From contig JARUPZ010000026.1 of NCBI GenBank assembly GCA_031213475.1, positions 6,803,785 through 6,867,784 of the forward strand: a stretch of DNA of 64,000 nt. The letters run 5' to 3'. Position numbers and translations under genes: made by a program. Each line of letters opens with the position of its first letter. Position 1 is the stretch's first letter. The DNA comes from Nereocystis luetkeana. Taxonomy: Eukaryota; Sar; Phaeophyceae; Laminariales; Laminariaceae. The notes under the pieces are model-generated. The model worked only from the letters and a program-made list of their open reading frames with translations. It was not told where the DNA came from and made no database searches. Positions 24,879 to 38,900 of this stretch are shown one piece after another.

Positions 24879-27800
24879 CTGCAGCAAGGCCATGCCCGGC
24901 CCCAGCCAGCACTCCCCGACCAGGTAGGTCAGGAAGAGCGCGGCGATAGATACTCCGAAGCTTTTGGAGAACAAAACCACAGCCATCGGAAAGATAGCCG
25001 CGGCGCTGCCCAGGGCGGGCAGGTACCCGAGAACCCCCTCGTTACGTATGCGCAGCCTGAACGACGGAACACCCGAAAGAATGCGGGCGCAAACACAGGG
25101 TGGGGGGAGCGGGGGAGGGGGGGGGGGGCACTTTATAAGAGAGATGTACTCGATCTCATGCATGGCCGTAAGTAGTCGTCTGACCATAAGACCCTCCTCA
25201 CATCCATGCGTACAATGCCGGGAAGAAGTTTTCAGGGATTTCACCGGCCAGGCAGACATTGCTTGCACCAAGCTTTTGCGATTCGCCGTGAGGTGTCCGG
25301 CAGAGTCGCATGAAGGGTGAGCGGCATCCTACTAAGAACCGCACGTGAGGTGGACTTGCATGTGGATGACAGCGTCAATAAGTTAAATTATTTCCGGTGT
25401 GTGTGTGTGGGGGGGGGAGGGGGGGGGGGGGGGTACTCATTTGTTGCTTGCCTTAGTCATTTGACCATTGACCACGCATCCCTTTCGAGACAGAGCATCA
25501 TTTTTACTCCTACTAGAGACACCTCCAACATTTGGGCGCTCATTACGTTGTTTCCATATAATACGCAGATTTGTCCCCTTGCTGTTTGGCCGCCGGTGGC
25601 CACCATCTTCCTCCTATTTACGGGGGACCATAGTTAATAGGACCTACCGTACACACAAAAACCAATATACTTACCTATTTTTAGTAACAAGATTTGTTCC
25701 TACTTCCTATGGCTCCCCGTACTAGGATAGCGATAGTTTTCTCGCTGCTATCTAGTGCATCAAACTCCTCCATGTCACATTCTTTCCCTCATTCCCTCTT
25801 CCAACACATTCCGTTCCTCCTTGTATATTTCACATTTCCTACTCTGTGAGTTCTACTCTATTGCTTCTTCAACCTTGTCATGTCTCTGTTCGTCTTGAGT
25901 GGGTGCATTCCCAGTTCTGATATTAATACTGTATTACGAGTCGTTTTTGAGCATCCTAGGACTTTTTTAGCTGCTGTCATCTGTAGTGTTTCCAACTGTT
26001 TTACGAGTTTCGCGTTTCCTTCCCATACTTCTCCTGCATATTCTGGCTATGGTACTATCACATTCATCAGGATACATCTCTTAATCCTGGTGTCAAGGTG
26101 CGAGTCTGTTAGGATCGCATCTATCTTGCCTACGTGTACTTTACCCTTTCCTATTACTTTCGCGACGATATGTGTATCCCAAGAGCAGTATTTTGATATC
26201 TATACGCCAAGGTACAAGGTACGTATACTGGTCTACGATCGGCAACTCATTTCTCTCCACTTCCAACCGAATTTTTTCGGGTTTACCTCATCTTCGTTAC
26301 AAACAACTACCTGGCTGCCTGGTATTTAATACTGCGCATTTCTTGACGTTCGCCGTCACCCTCCATTTCCTAGTGTATTCTAGCGCCTTCCCTATTTGAA
26401 CCTGCAATCCTTCGGGTGTTTCTGCTACCCTCACGACGCCATCGGGGGGAGGGGGGGTACTCGATAGGAGATATGTACTCGATCTCATGCATGGCCGTAG
26501 TCGTATGAATCCTCGCATCCCTACGATGCCGGGACGGAGCAAGTCGGGTTTGCACCGACCAGGCAGACATTGCTTGCACCAAGCGCGAAGCGAAACGTGA
26601 GGCGTCTGGCGAGTCGCATGAAGGGTGAGCTGCATCCTACTAAGAACCGCTTTCGAGGCGGACTTGCGTATGGACGACAGCTTCAATGAGTTGATTTAAT
26701 TTCCGGTGTAGGCATTTCCAGAGACAGCATTGGGAGTACTACCTGTATGTAACTGCCTCTTGGGTGCCTTATCTTGAACACTACGTGATATGATCATTCC
26801 CATTTGGGCGGAGTGCGGGGGGGGGGGGGCGGGGGGGGGGGGGGCGTACTCATTAGTTGCTTGCCTTAGTCATTTGACCATTGACCACGCATCCCTTTCG
26901 AGAAGGAGGGAGGGGGGGGGGGGGGGGGGGGGCAAAGTGAGAGTCTACGAGGTACTATGGAGTACTGGGTTCGTTAAAAGAGTACTCAGTGTTGCATGTT
27001 TCTATTTCCAAAAGTGTAAACGGCGGACAACGCGAACGTGCGTGCAAACACACGACGACGGCTCCACGTGGGGGAACACGCATGAAGGTCCACGACAAAA
27101 ACAGACGACTGCACCCCACCCACCCCCACACGCTCATCATGCCCGAATGAAACAAAAACAAAAAAATCGAGAGCTCAAAACCGAGGAAGGCGCACGCGAG
27201 GAAAAAACAAAGAGAGAAAAAAAAAGCGCAGGCAATTGATTTGCCAATATAATTTTTCTCAAAAAAAGGTCTCTGCAAGGCTGATTTCTAGAAAAAAAAA
27301 AAACGGTGTCTGCAGGCTTGGCAAACAGAAGAAAGCGGCTTCGGCAGGCTTTTTGGTTCGGAAAGAAAGAAAGAAAAAAAAACAACACGGGCCTCTGCGT
27401 ATGTTGGATAATACCAACTTCTCTGTACGAGCTGGCCATGCCCCCGACGCTAAAAATGAAACGGTTTCGGCAAATCTGTTTTGGGGATTTGGTTACATAA
27501 AACACGGATTTGTGCAGGTTTGATTCCGAAGAAAAAAGGTTAATGAAGGTTCGGTTAAAAAAAAAAACAATATTACGTACGTACATGTTATTGAGTATTC
27601 CTGTCGGGGTTACCTTCTGTAGAAACTGGTCACATGCCCCCGAAAATGCTAAAAACCAAAAACAACTCTTATCAGCAGATTCGGTTCTATTCTAAAAGCT
27701 GCAATAAAAAAAAGTGGGGTTCGGTTTATGGATATATATTTGTTTTTTTGAAAGAAAAAAAACGAACAAACAAACAAACAAACAAACAAACAGCAACCAT

Positions 27801-30800
27801 TTTTGCTAATCGACGCGGTTCGTGAAGAAAAAAAAACACAGCGTTAGTTTCTGCAGATTTGGTTCTGAAAAAAGGAACGGCGTCATGTTGATGTGCCTGG
27901 TACGCACCTATCGGAGATTGCGCCGCCGCCGTAGGAGCTGGCCATACCCCCGACGCTCACGAAGCCCGCGTTGAGGATGCTGAACAGGGAAGTCTGGGAA
28001 GGGAATGCCCTGTGGTAATACGTCTGTTGCGAGAAAAACAAAACAAAACAAACAAGCAAACAAACAAACAAACAAAAACAAAAAGAGGGTCAAACCAAAA
28101 AAGCGCAAAAAGAAGAGAAAACGAAGCAGGAGAAGAAAAAAGGAGCAAAGGTAACCAAAGATGAAAAAATAAATAGTATTTGAAAACATACCTGTACAAA
28201 AAATTAAAAAAAGACATACATACAACGAAAACAACAAGACGTGTACAAGTACATCATGCTAATTCATTATATACCCATTACAGGGAAAAATAGTAATCAG
28301 GACCAAATTTGCTTGGTAAAAATACTGGAATACATAGATTTTTTTCAAGATTATGAGCCCTCATTGCTATGCCCCCTCTCCGTAGTCGGATGTCGACCGA
28401 TTCTTACAAAAGGTTTACTTAGGATACAGCAGTGTTTCGCCGGTTCGCAAATACAAACCAGTATACCAGGTAGGTTTCTTGTAGCTGCTGTACCTCTTCC
28501 CATACGTGCGTTTCGTGATTCGTTCGGACGAACTGTTAATACGGGGAACCATAGCTAATAGGACCTAGGGTACACACCAACACCTATATAATTCCCTATT
28601 TTTACGAACAATATTTGGTCCTATTTACTACGGCCCCCCGCAATATTAACAACTCCAGATTACGGCCAATCCGCCGTTGGGTCGGAGAGGCCCCTTCTGA
28701 TCCCGATTACCACAATGTAAATAAAAAAGCGGGCAAACTGATACCTGGTATTGAAGAAGAACGAAAAAAACGCAAGAACCATAATTTTTATCTCTAGTAC
28801 CAGATTTAGAGGCGTTCCCCCGCCCCCCGATATTTACCAGGTACGAATATACAAACAAGACCAAAACAGCGTGAAGAACGTAACAGGGGAGTGTACCGGT
28901 TGGGTTTTTGTGCTCTCGTTATGTTGAGCGAACGCGCGATTTCAGCGACGACAGAAAAAGAAGAGGAAACTATAAGATTGACCACATGACGATCCAGCCG
29001 GAAAGAGAACCACAGCTCAGTTCGGTGCTTCCTCCAAAATCCGCAAGTCAGTCGCCTGACAAACACCGCACTCTCGTCGGTTTTTTTTATCGCTCGGACC
29101 CTGTTAGAACCGCAGTCCCGTTGCGGGGACAAACCACTCAAAATGTAAGCAGTTCGTCCCCAAAACAGGACTACTGCAGTCCTAAATGGGTCAGTCAAAC
29201 TACGTTAGGCCCCGAAACAACGGGCGCGCAATCCTTCCCGCGTCGCAACAGATCATCTACAGATAGATCAGATAGATCATATTCCGCCAGACGCGCGCTA
29301 CGACAGAGGCAGCACTGTTCCGCTAAATATTTTCTGAGGAACAGGGCTCCTTAGATTAGAACATATAGCCCCTTTTAGGACTGCAGTCCCGTTTTTGGGA
29401 CAAATCACTTAGAATTAGTGTGGTTTGTCCCTGAATCGGGACTGCAGTACTAAGGGGGTTGCCCCAAATTCGTCGGAACAGTGCAATTCTTTTTTCGAAA
29501 ACTGACTTTTTTGTATGCAGCTGGGGCCACCATGGATGGGCTTATTCATCAACCACAGCACTTTTGATTTTTGGTGGAGTCAGTTTTCGGGTGACACAGC
29601 AGTGACATGCTGTGAAAGTATGGAGCTCCTTGAGGTCAAGCGAGGAGCCTCAGAGAAAAAAAAAAATGGTGCGCCTCTACGTACTGCTGTAGCATGCGTG
29701 ACCAGCAGCTCCTAACCTGCAGATACGATGTATACAGTATTAGTAGAGGTGCCCCCACAATGCGGCCTGAATAAGATGGCATCCCGATATAAGGCGGTCA
29801 AAATCGCCTGGGGCAACGGGGGGAGTGCGCTCATAGCGTGGAACGTGTAAGGCGGCTTCCCCCCACAATGCGGTCTGAGTGAGGCGGTATCCCTATATAA
29901 GGCGGTCAGGATCGCTTGGCGGGACCGGGGAATTGCACCCGTAACGTGCAACGTGTAAGGAGGCTTCCCCCGAATCCTGCGGTCATATTGCTCTCACAGG
30001 CACACCGCCCCCCTCCTTACCGGAGGCCACCCACTGTGTTGGGCAGGAGGGCCTGTGGAGTATATACAGGAGACCCGACACGGAAAACATGTGCTGCCAA
30101 CGGTAGGTAAATCATGCGGATGATGCAGCGGCTTCCCCTGGTCAACACGTACTGCTGTGAGTAGATCATAACGGTTCAGGACTCTCCGTCTGTCCCGAAA
30201 ACATCTACAGATCATGACGCGGAAAAGTAGATGATCCGAAGTCCCGAGCGTGTGTGTACGTGCAGCCTTATTTTTTTGGCACTACCGCAAAACGTATCCC
30301 ACACTATTTTCGAAAGGGCTGCGACCTGCCTGGACGTCACTTCACATGTCGCAGCCAACTACCCTCGGTGTGAATACAAGGAACGCTTGACCTTCATGTG
30401 AATGCCTAAGCGGGCCTCATATCTCTGCGCGGAGTGGCAGCAGCCATCAGTCGGGTGGCGATTCAGCCAACTACTACGGGGGGGCATAGTAAAAAGGACC
30501 TGTGGTACACACAAAACCCTATATATTCACCTATTTTTACCAACAATATTTGATCCTGTTTACTATGGCCTCCCGTGATAGACGACTTCGTCCATCGGCG
30601 AAATACACACACATATTTCCAGCCGCGAGTGCGCAAGTCTTAAGACACGAAAACACGTAAATCTTGCAGCTGATTACCGCAAGCAGCTGCAGTACCTGGC
30701 CAACCAATAACTAATCGGCGACTTCTAGTCAGCCGACTATACTAGTCATGGAGCCTAACGACTAGTCGGCGGCTTATATTAAGCCAACCTACAGCCCTAT

Positions 30801-32920
30801 ATACTAATCATGGAACCTAATAACACGTCGGCGGCTTATAGTAGTCAACCATGTCACAGCCCTCTGCATGAATCATGGCAACCACCAACTAGTCGGCGGC
30901 TCATATTACGGGGGGCCATAGTAAATAGGACCAAAACATTGTTAGCAAAAACCGGGAAATATGTAAGTTTTGTGTGTACCGTAGGTCCTATTAACTATGG
31001 TCCCCCGGAATAGTAAGCCAACCCATCGTCCTATATACTAATCATGGAGCCTAATATCTAGTCGGCGGCCTATATAGTAGTCAGCCAAGTCACAGCCCCA
31101 ACTTTTCAATAAACTTGTCCCTCTCGAAACGTGCGCAGTGGAAAAGGGGTTGTAAGGGCAGGGAGGCGGGGGCGGGAGGGGAGGGGGGGAGGGGGAGGGA
31201 GAGAGAGACGGCAAGCAGAAAAGTGGACATTTTTGTTACTTGGTCAAATCTCTCACCGCCATGTAAGACGCCATGCTCCAGGTCGCCACCATTCTCGCGG
31301 AGGACGCAGCGAACAGCACAAGCACCACCCGGTTCGAATATATCGTCCTCAGCGCTTGTCTGATGTCGTGCTTTCCCCCGCCTCCCCCCCCCCCTCCCCT
31401 CCCTACACCCCCCCCCCCCTCTCGGGCGGCCAAAGTCCCCTCCCCGTCCCCCCCGTCCAATCGAGCCTCCCGCAGGGTCATCCTCGTACCACCCCCATCC
31501 GCTACCGTTAACATCCGTGCTACCACCGCCGACGTAGCGGGAGGGGGGGGCTGCTAAGGCCCCCCCCCCGCCGCAGCCGCGGCCTCCGTCCAGCTCGAAA
31601 CTTTTCGCGCGCTTGAGATGCCGCCGCCGCCGCCGCCGCCGCTGCCGCCCCCCTCCCCCACCACAACCGTCGCGGCGGCGGCACCCGATAAGCGTGTCCG
31701 CGTGGCAGCACGCGCACCGGTCAAACTCCTCCCCAACCTCCTCCTCTTCCCCCGCCTTCCCGCTCTCCCCCCCCCGCCCCTTGCAGCCACGAACACCCCC
31801 GTTATCGTTACCGCTACCGCTACCTCTACCTTTTCCGCCACCACCACCACCACCACTACCGTCAGCCCCTAGAAAGTGCGTCCCGCACTCGACCGTGTGG
31901 TCGAACGAGGCTGCTGTCGCCAACAGGGGCCTCGAGGGGGAAGAAAGAGGCAGGTCAGAGTCGTCCCCCGATCCCGGCAGGTCCGACCCTTGCGCGAACG
32001 GAGTCCCCTCAAAGCCATCAGCAGGGTGGAGGCGGCTCTGACGTGCGGGGCGGGGGGCGTCATGGCGGTTGTGGTAGCCGCCGTCTCTCAGGTCTTTTCC
32101 TTCCGCTGGCGCCCACGGCCGTCGGGTTAGCTTCTTCGCCAACGCCGAACGGTGATTAACCCCCTCACCACCGCCGACACTACCGCCAACGCCACCGCTC
32201 GCGAGAGGCGACTCGTCAACGATCAACAATCCCCGAGAACTAGGGGCGGGGGAGGGGGAAGCAGAAGAGGGAGGGGAGGGAGCGACGGCGGCAGTCGCGG
32301 CGGTAGAGCCGAAGGTGGAATCGCCGGAGGAGGCGGTAACCGGTACCCCCGCCAAATTCGGCACCCCTGGAGACACCGACCTATCCGCATTCCCATTGCC
32401 CTTCCCATTCTCGTACCCGTGTTCAGCAGAGGGTTTCGAGTGAGAGGAGGAGGCGGTAGTAGCTTGGTACCCGGCGGCGGCATCCGCCGGGATGGCGCCA
32501 TGATCGCCGCCATTTTGAAACGGCAGTAATGCTGTGATTCCGCCGCTTCCGTAACTGTCGCTGCCGTAACCGCCAACACCGCGGCCATCGCCGCCGCTGC
32601 GACCATAATGGTGGTTGTTGGTGATGATGGTGGTGGTGGGGGTGCTCTTGGCCAAGATGGCGGAGGAGTACGTTTCAGAGCTTGGTGACTCGGGGTCGTC
32701 CGGGAGCTTGGTGTATCCGACGGCCGAGGGTGGCATGACAGGATGGTGCTCAACCGTAAAAAAGAGGACGGCTGCTGTGAAAACCCCGAAAGCTCCGGAG
32801 ACGAACGCCGTGCTTCTCCAGCCTGGTGATGGTGGTGGTGGGCGGGGAGGGGGTGGGCGGGGGGGGGGGGGTGTACTCATTTTCATGCATGGCCGTTGAG
32901 GGGAGGGGGGGGGGGGGGGG

Positions 32921-32955
<35 letters not shown>

Positions 32956-35900
32956 AGTAGTAGTAGTAGTAGTAGTAGAAGTAAATGTGGTAGCAGCAGT
33001 ACTGTAGTAGCAGTAGTAGTAGTAGCAGTAGGAGTAGAAGTGGTAGCAGCATCTTCAGCGGCAGCAGGCGGGACCGCCAACGTGGTGTGGGGAATTCATA
33101 GCAACAACGCCAGACAAACGAGACAGATAAAACTATCAAAATTATATCGGCGAGGATAGGCACGTTTGTCGACGTCAGTACCGCCAGCCGCCGCTATTTT
33201 AACCAATAATGAATACCTGGTACCTCACATTTATACGTAGCGCTACCGCAAAATTGGAAAATACCGCAGCTTTCGCCTGCCCGATATACTACTACCAAAA
33301 CATTCATTAAGAGATACACGGTTTCAGGTAGTTGATTGCCTTCACGTTGGCGGCTGCCGCTATACATGCTTCTTTCATAAAAAAGAGAAAACGACATCAC
33401 AGCAGCAGTCCCTCCCATGTCCGAACGAACAATCATACCCAGTTGAGTGGGATTTCTGTAACGAATTGATTTTTTTTATAAAAAAAATAAAAATGTTCTT
33501 GTTGCTAAATCTCGTAGGTACGGTGTATACGTATGGACAATACACACACACCAAGCTTGCGAACATATATTTTGAGGGGGGGAAAAAAAATCACAGCTTT
33601 GCTTTTGTCTTTTCCTTTCCAAAATATGCCTTCCCTGTCGGTCGCGGAAAAAAGCGAGCGTGTTTTTGTACGTACGTACTGCCGCAAATGTCGGGGGGGG
33701 GAAATCTCGGGGGGTTGGAGACTCCAACACTATGATTGTTGTGGTACACGAACGCAGTTGGTTGACAAGACTCCATCCACGTCGACGGCTTTCGTTATGG
33801 TTCCATTCATTGGAAGAGAAGACGACACCACGCCACACCACAGCAGCAGCAGCAGCAGCAGTCCCTCCCATGTCCGAACGAAAAACAAAATCACTGGGTT
33901 GGGATTTATGTAGCAGGTATATGCTATTAATATATGTATGCCCGGTACCAGGGACCAGGTACAGTATATGCACACGAGGAATACCAGGTACACAGTATCA
34001 ATATTGATCCCATGTTTTTCATCATCTCTTTTTTTTTTCGGTGTTGATATAAGAGATACACCCCTGGGTCTGCGGAAGCACTATTAATAGTGTGGTATCT
34101 ATTGTGGGTATCGCGAATCACTTTTTTCTTGGTGTCCAAAAACCTTTGAAAAAAAGAAAGAAAAATCTCGCCCTGTTGAAAAAAGAAAAGTCCAATCGAA
34201 AAAAAAGGAGTGGTCGGACAGATCATCTACAGATCATCTACAGATCATTCCTACAGTCCCTGCTTTAAATCTCTCGAGGCAGACCTATTCCCGATTTTGT
34301 ACGAATCTACCTCATGTCGGGTGGGGACCCGTATATAATCTGCGTGATCTACAGATCTACACTATTAATCAGCACATGTTTCCTGGATTGGATCTGTAAC
34401 CACGCAGATCCTTTACAACTCCTCACAACGGCATGGATGAGGAACTACTGTAGATGATCTGCTTTTAAGATCATGATCTTCATGGGGTGTGGAACCTTGT
34501 GCCCGAAATGTGGATAACAGTTGAATTAATAGTGGGCTTCAACAAACTCCTCGTACCACCTAAAAACATCAGCAGATCACCTACAGATCAGCTACAGATC
34601 ATCGACTGCCACTTGATGATATATATCATCCAAGGCAGATAGATCATATATTCCCGACCTTGTGTTAAGATCTACGAGCTCAAGTTGCCGGGTTGGGCCC
34701 GGGGACCCGGACAATCCGCATGATCTATTGACGAAGCAATTGTGTTTTGGGATGGATCTGCTCGGTCAGACAGATCCTGCACAATCTCTCACGGCTGCGC
34801 GTAAGGAACTAGATGATCTAGGTCATGATCTATCTATAGATCATCTGTCTGATCTATCTGACGGAGGTGTGAAAACTTCCCACTTTTGATCGGGGCACAC
34901 AAAAAAAACGAGAGCTTGAGCTCTATTTTTTCACCAATCCGCCCGAGGATGAGAAGAAAAAAACAAGTAAAAGAACACGACATCCCACGACGTACACAGA
35001 GAGCCTGTAGCAATTAACTGACCCCGACACCCCACGAGGTACACATCCGGCAGCAATCAACTGACCCCGTTAGAACAGAACAGAACAAATCAACGAACAA
35101 TCTGCCGAGTACCAGGTACCGATCGGTACATGCTACGTACGCCCTACAGCATACTTCCAAGGGGGCATTCCTACCGACGAGCAACAACAAAACGTCACAA
35201 AATCGTGACGAAAAAAAAACAAGACATGCTCGCGAATCACCCGAGAAATCATACGTACAGCGAAACGCTTTTCGGTCGAGAAATTTGATGTTACGCTTCC
35301 GTGACGAAAAATATACTGGATGTATATATATACATCGAAGTATATATATATTCAACTTGACATGAAGCCAATTTATAAATATCGCCAATCCTACGAGTTT
35401 TGTTTGCTTTACGTTTGTTAGGCATGGCCTAAAATGCCCCATGTACCTGGTCTACACGAATGCGTTTTTTTTTTTTCCTTATACCTCTGGAGAGAGTTGG
35501 GGAGATCGAAAAATAGAAATCTAAAGCTATCATAAATACGGGGGACCACAGCAAGTAGGACCTATGGTACACACAATGAAACCTACCAGGTATATAATTA
35601 CCAGGTATCATTTTTCTAATATTTGGTCCTATATACTATGGCCCCCATTAATAGTAATAGTAATATTTCGTACCAGGTACCAGGTATATATATATATTGT
35701 GAATTCGGGGAAACGAAATCATAAAAGGCGTACCTGGTATTTGCCTTCGAGGGTCAGGTCTAGCCACCGAAAAAAAAACATGAATCGTGATGAAAAAAAA
35801 AAACATGACCATTTTCGAGAATCGCGATATTAGTCCACACCCACAAGTTACAAAAAATCAGGGCAAAAATTGATGTCACGATTTTGTGACCAAAAAAAAT

Positions 35901-38900
35901 GTGAGTAGTCTTTCTAAATGTTTGTTTCCTGAAGCCAATTACAAGTATCACGAACGTTGATTTTTTTGCTTTCGTCAGGAATGACCCTAAACGCCAGAAT
36001 TGTATACCAGGTACATAAACGGGAACGAGAACGGGTACTTGGAACATACGCCGGAGTGCGGCTTCGTTGCGACCCGGAGTCCTCATTAACAGGAGCAGCA
36101 GCAACTGCAACAGCAACAACTGCAACCGCACCGGATCAAAATCACCAACATCGCAAGCCAAACATGAACAGACGAGAGCAGCAACGACGGCACGCAACTT
36201 GCAGTGCTCGCCGCTAAGAACATTTTTTTTCCAGGTAATTTTATCTCAGGCGTCCCCAAAATACCAAGCCTTGATGTTAGTGTCAAGCTCTTATTTATTC
36301 GTGCTTAGACCATGAATTCAGCACCCCACACCACCACCACCACCATCACCACCAAAAACTCACCTATCGTACCCGCCAGCGCGAGGCAGAGGCTGGAAAG
36401 CGCCGACCCTAGGTACGTACCCGTCGAGTAAATCCCGTTCGCGGTCGCCCTCTTCGAGTGAGGAAAGTAGAGCGTGATCAGCGCGTAGCACGCCGGCGCG
36501 TTGAACGCTTGGCCCATGCCCAGAAAGTTCCGAGCCACCTGGTTTTGTCGCGGACGCGGCCGATACGCGACAGCACTGAATCAAGAATATCCAACTCTCA
36601 AGCCCCCTCCCCCCCATCCCAACTATTACGGGGGACCATTTTAAATAGGGCCTACGGTACACTCTAAAAAGTATATATTCCCCTATTTCTATCAACAATG
36701 TTTGGTCCTATTTACTATGGCTCCAAAAGCTATATATTCCCCTATTTTTACCCACAATGTTTGGTCCTATTTACTATGGCCCCCCGTACTACAGTAGTTT
36801 TGTCCGCAACAATGTGGATGAAGGTCGAAAAGGGGCCAACCCTTCAAGTGCTGCACTGTACATGTACCCAAAGTTGACTCTATTACGGGGGGGCCGTAGT
36901 AAATAGGACCAAATTTCGTTCGTAAAAACAGGTAAATATGCAGGTTTTTGTGTGTACCATAGGTCCTATTGACTATTACGGGGGACCATAGTAAACAGGG
37001 CCAAAATATTGTTAGTAAAAATAGCGAAATATATAGGTTTTTGTATGGGCCGTAGGTTCCATTTAATATGGTCCCCCGTAATAATTATATGTACCTGGTG
37101 AGTGTTTTGTCCCCACCGCGGGAGGGCAACCCTAAACGGTCACGGGTTGGGGCTTGCGTAGCTAGTTTGTAGCAGCACGCTCCTGGCGCGTTTTCGACGC
37201 CTCCCCGAGGCCATGAAAACCCCCGAGACATCAAGTTTTTCATCGACGCAAGTTTTTCACAGGGACATCAGAGTACCAGGTAAGTGGTACCTGGTACATG
37301 TTGCATGCGACAACAAATTCACGTCTTTTTTTTTTTGTCTCACCTATCTATTCTGTTTGTCTTGTCTTATTTTGCGTGTTTCAGGCTGTGTTTGCGGGTC
37401 TTGTGTTCGCCTGTTTTGCTGTGTCCTGTCAATCTTCTGATTTTTTTTCCCGTGTCCTAGATGTCCCACGTACCAGGTACCAGTTTTGTTTTGCAAGGTC
37501 TGCCGGTAAATTTCAGTTTGTTCGTTCTTTTTATCCTCCAGCGGGTTGGTAAAAAAAAAAAAAAAAAAAAAAAACTCCACCCCTTTTATTAAATAGTACT
37601 GCAGTTCTGTTTCCGCGACAAACCACAAAATTTCAACTCGTTTGTCCCGACAGCGGGATCGCGTTTGTAGAAGGGGCACGCTCGACATACTTGCACGACC
37701 ACTTCAAGATGCGTGTCGTGTGTCAATTCAACCCGTCGCTGCCGTTCCGACAGCGGAACCGGCTGCTGCTACGAGTATATATACCTCGGGCGCGTCAGCA
37801 TGTTGACCCGGCCCGACCCCGCAGACGCAGCAGGTTTGTCAGTTTTGTTGGTCCAATCAAATTTCGTCTCCGTGGAATGTCGTGTCTACTTCGCTTTTTC
37901 GTCTATTTCCCGGTCTTGCCAGAAAGCTGTAACAAATATTGCAAAGGGTTTTTTTTTCCGCAACGATACAACGAGTAAGTGGTATTTATTTTGTCACAAG
38001 AGTCCTCCGTTCGTCGATTCCGTATTTGTTTTGTACCGGGGATGTTTTTTCCCGTCTTTACGAGGAAAATGGCCATACGTCGGTTGACACCCCTCTTTCT
38101 ATATCCCTTGACCGACCGCCGTCAATCGCCCTTGACGGACAGCCGTCAATTCCCCATGACGAAAATCCGAGGGGGGGAAATCCGTCAATCCCCCTTGATG
38201 GAAATCCGTCAATCTCCCTTGACGGAGATCCGTCGACACACCTAGACGGACAGCCGTCAATACACCTTGACGGAAATCCGACAAGGCCTTCTGACTGAAA
38301 TCCATCAAGCCCGCTTGACGGAAATTCGTCGAGCCCACTTGACAGAAACCCATCAATCCTTTTTGACGGAGACCCGTCAAGCCCCCTTGACGGGAAGCGG
38401 TCAATTACACTTGACGGACATCCGTCAGCCCCCCTTGACGAACAGCCGGCAATCCCCCTTGACGGACATCCATAAAAAACCCTTGACGGACAGAAGTCAA
38501 GCCCCCTCGACGGAAATCAGTAAAGGACCCTTGACTGGACGCCGTCAAGGCCTCACGACCGAAAGGTTTCGAGGAAAACCCAACAGAAAAGATAGTATGT
38601 TAAGTCTAATAGGGCCTTGACGGGACACAATTAGACCGCCAACCAACACCCTTTGACGGACAAACCCCTATACTAAACCTGGTATATTGAATTCTAAATA
38701 TGGCCTTGACGGGCCAAAACTGGACCGTCAACATCCTTGACTGGAAGCTTGACGGACAGCCGTCAAGGAACCCCCCACGAGACCTAGAATATTCAAGTCT
38801 AAAGAGGGTCTTGACGGCCCAAAAATAGACCGTCAATCAACACCCTTAACATACAGCGGTCGTGCAACCCCCAATGCTAAACCTAGTATGTTAAGCATAA

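Noticed and set aside
28806-29198. 130-codon minus-strand frame
   Set aside because: Crosses a MITE-B copy; the recurring SPKRDCG-type peptide seen in several frames comes from MITE-B itself.
29515-29715. Short plus-strand frame starting MQLGPPWMGLF
   Set aside because: No homology recognised and no splice signals; too short to support.
38267-38620. Frame of repeating LTEIRQ
   Set aside because: Follows the hairpin minisatellite period.
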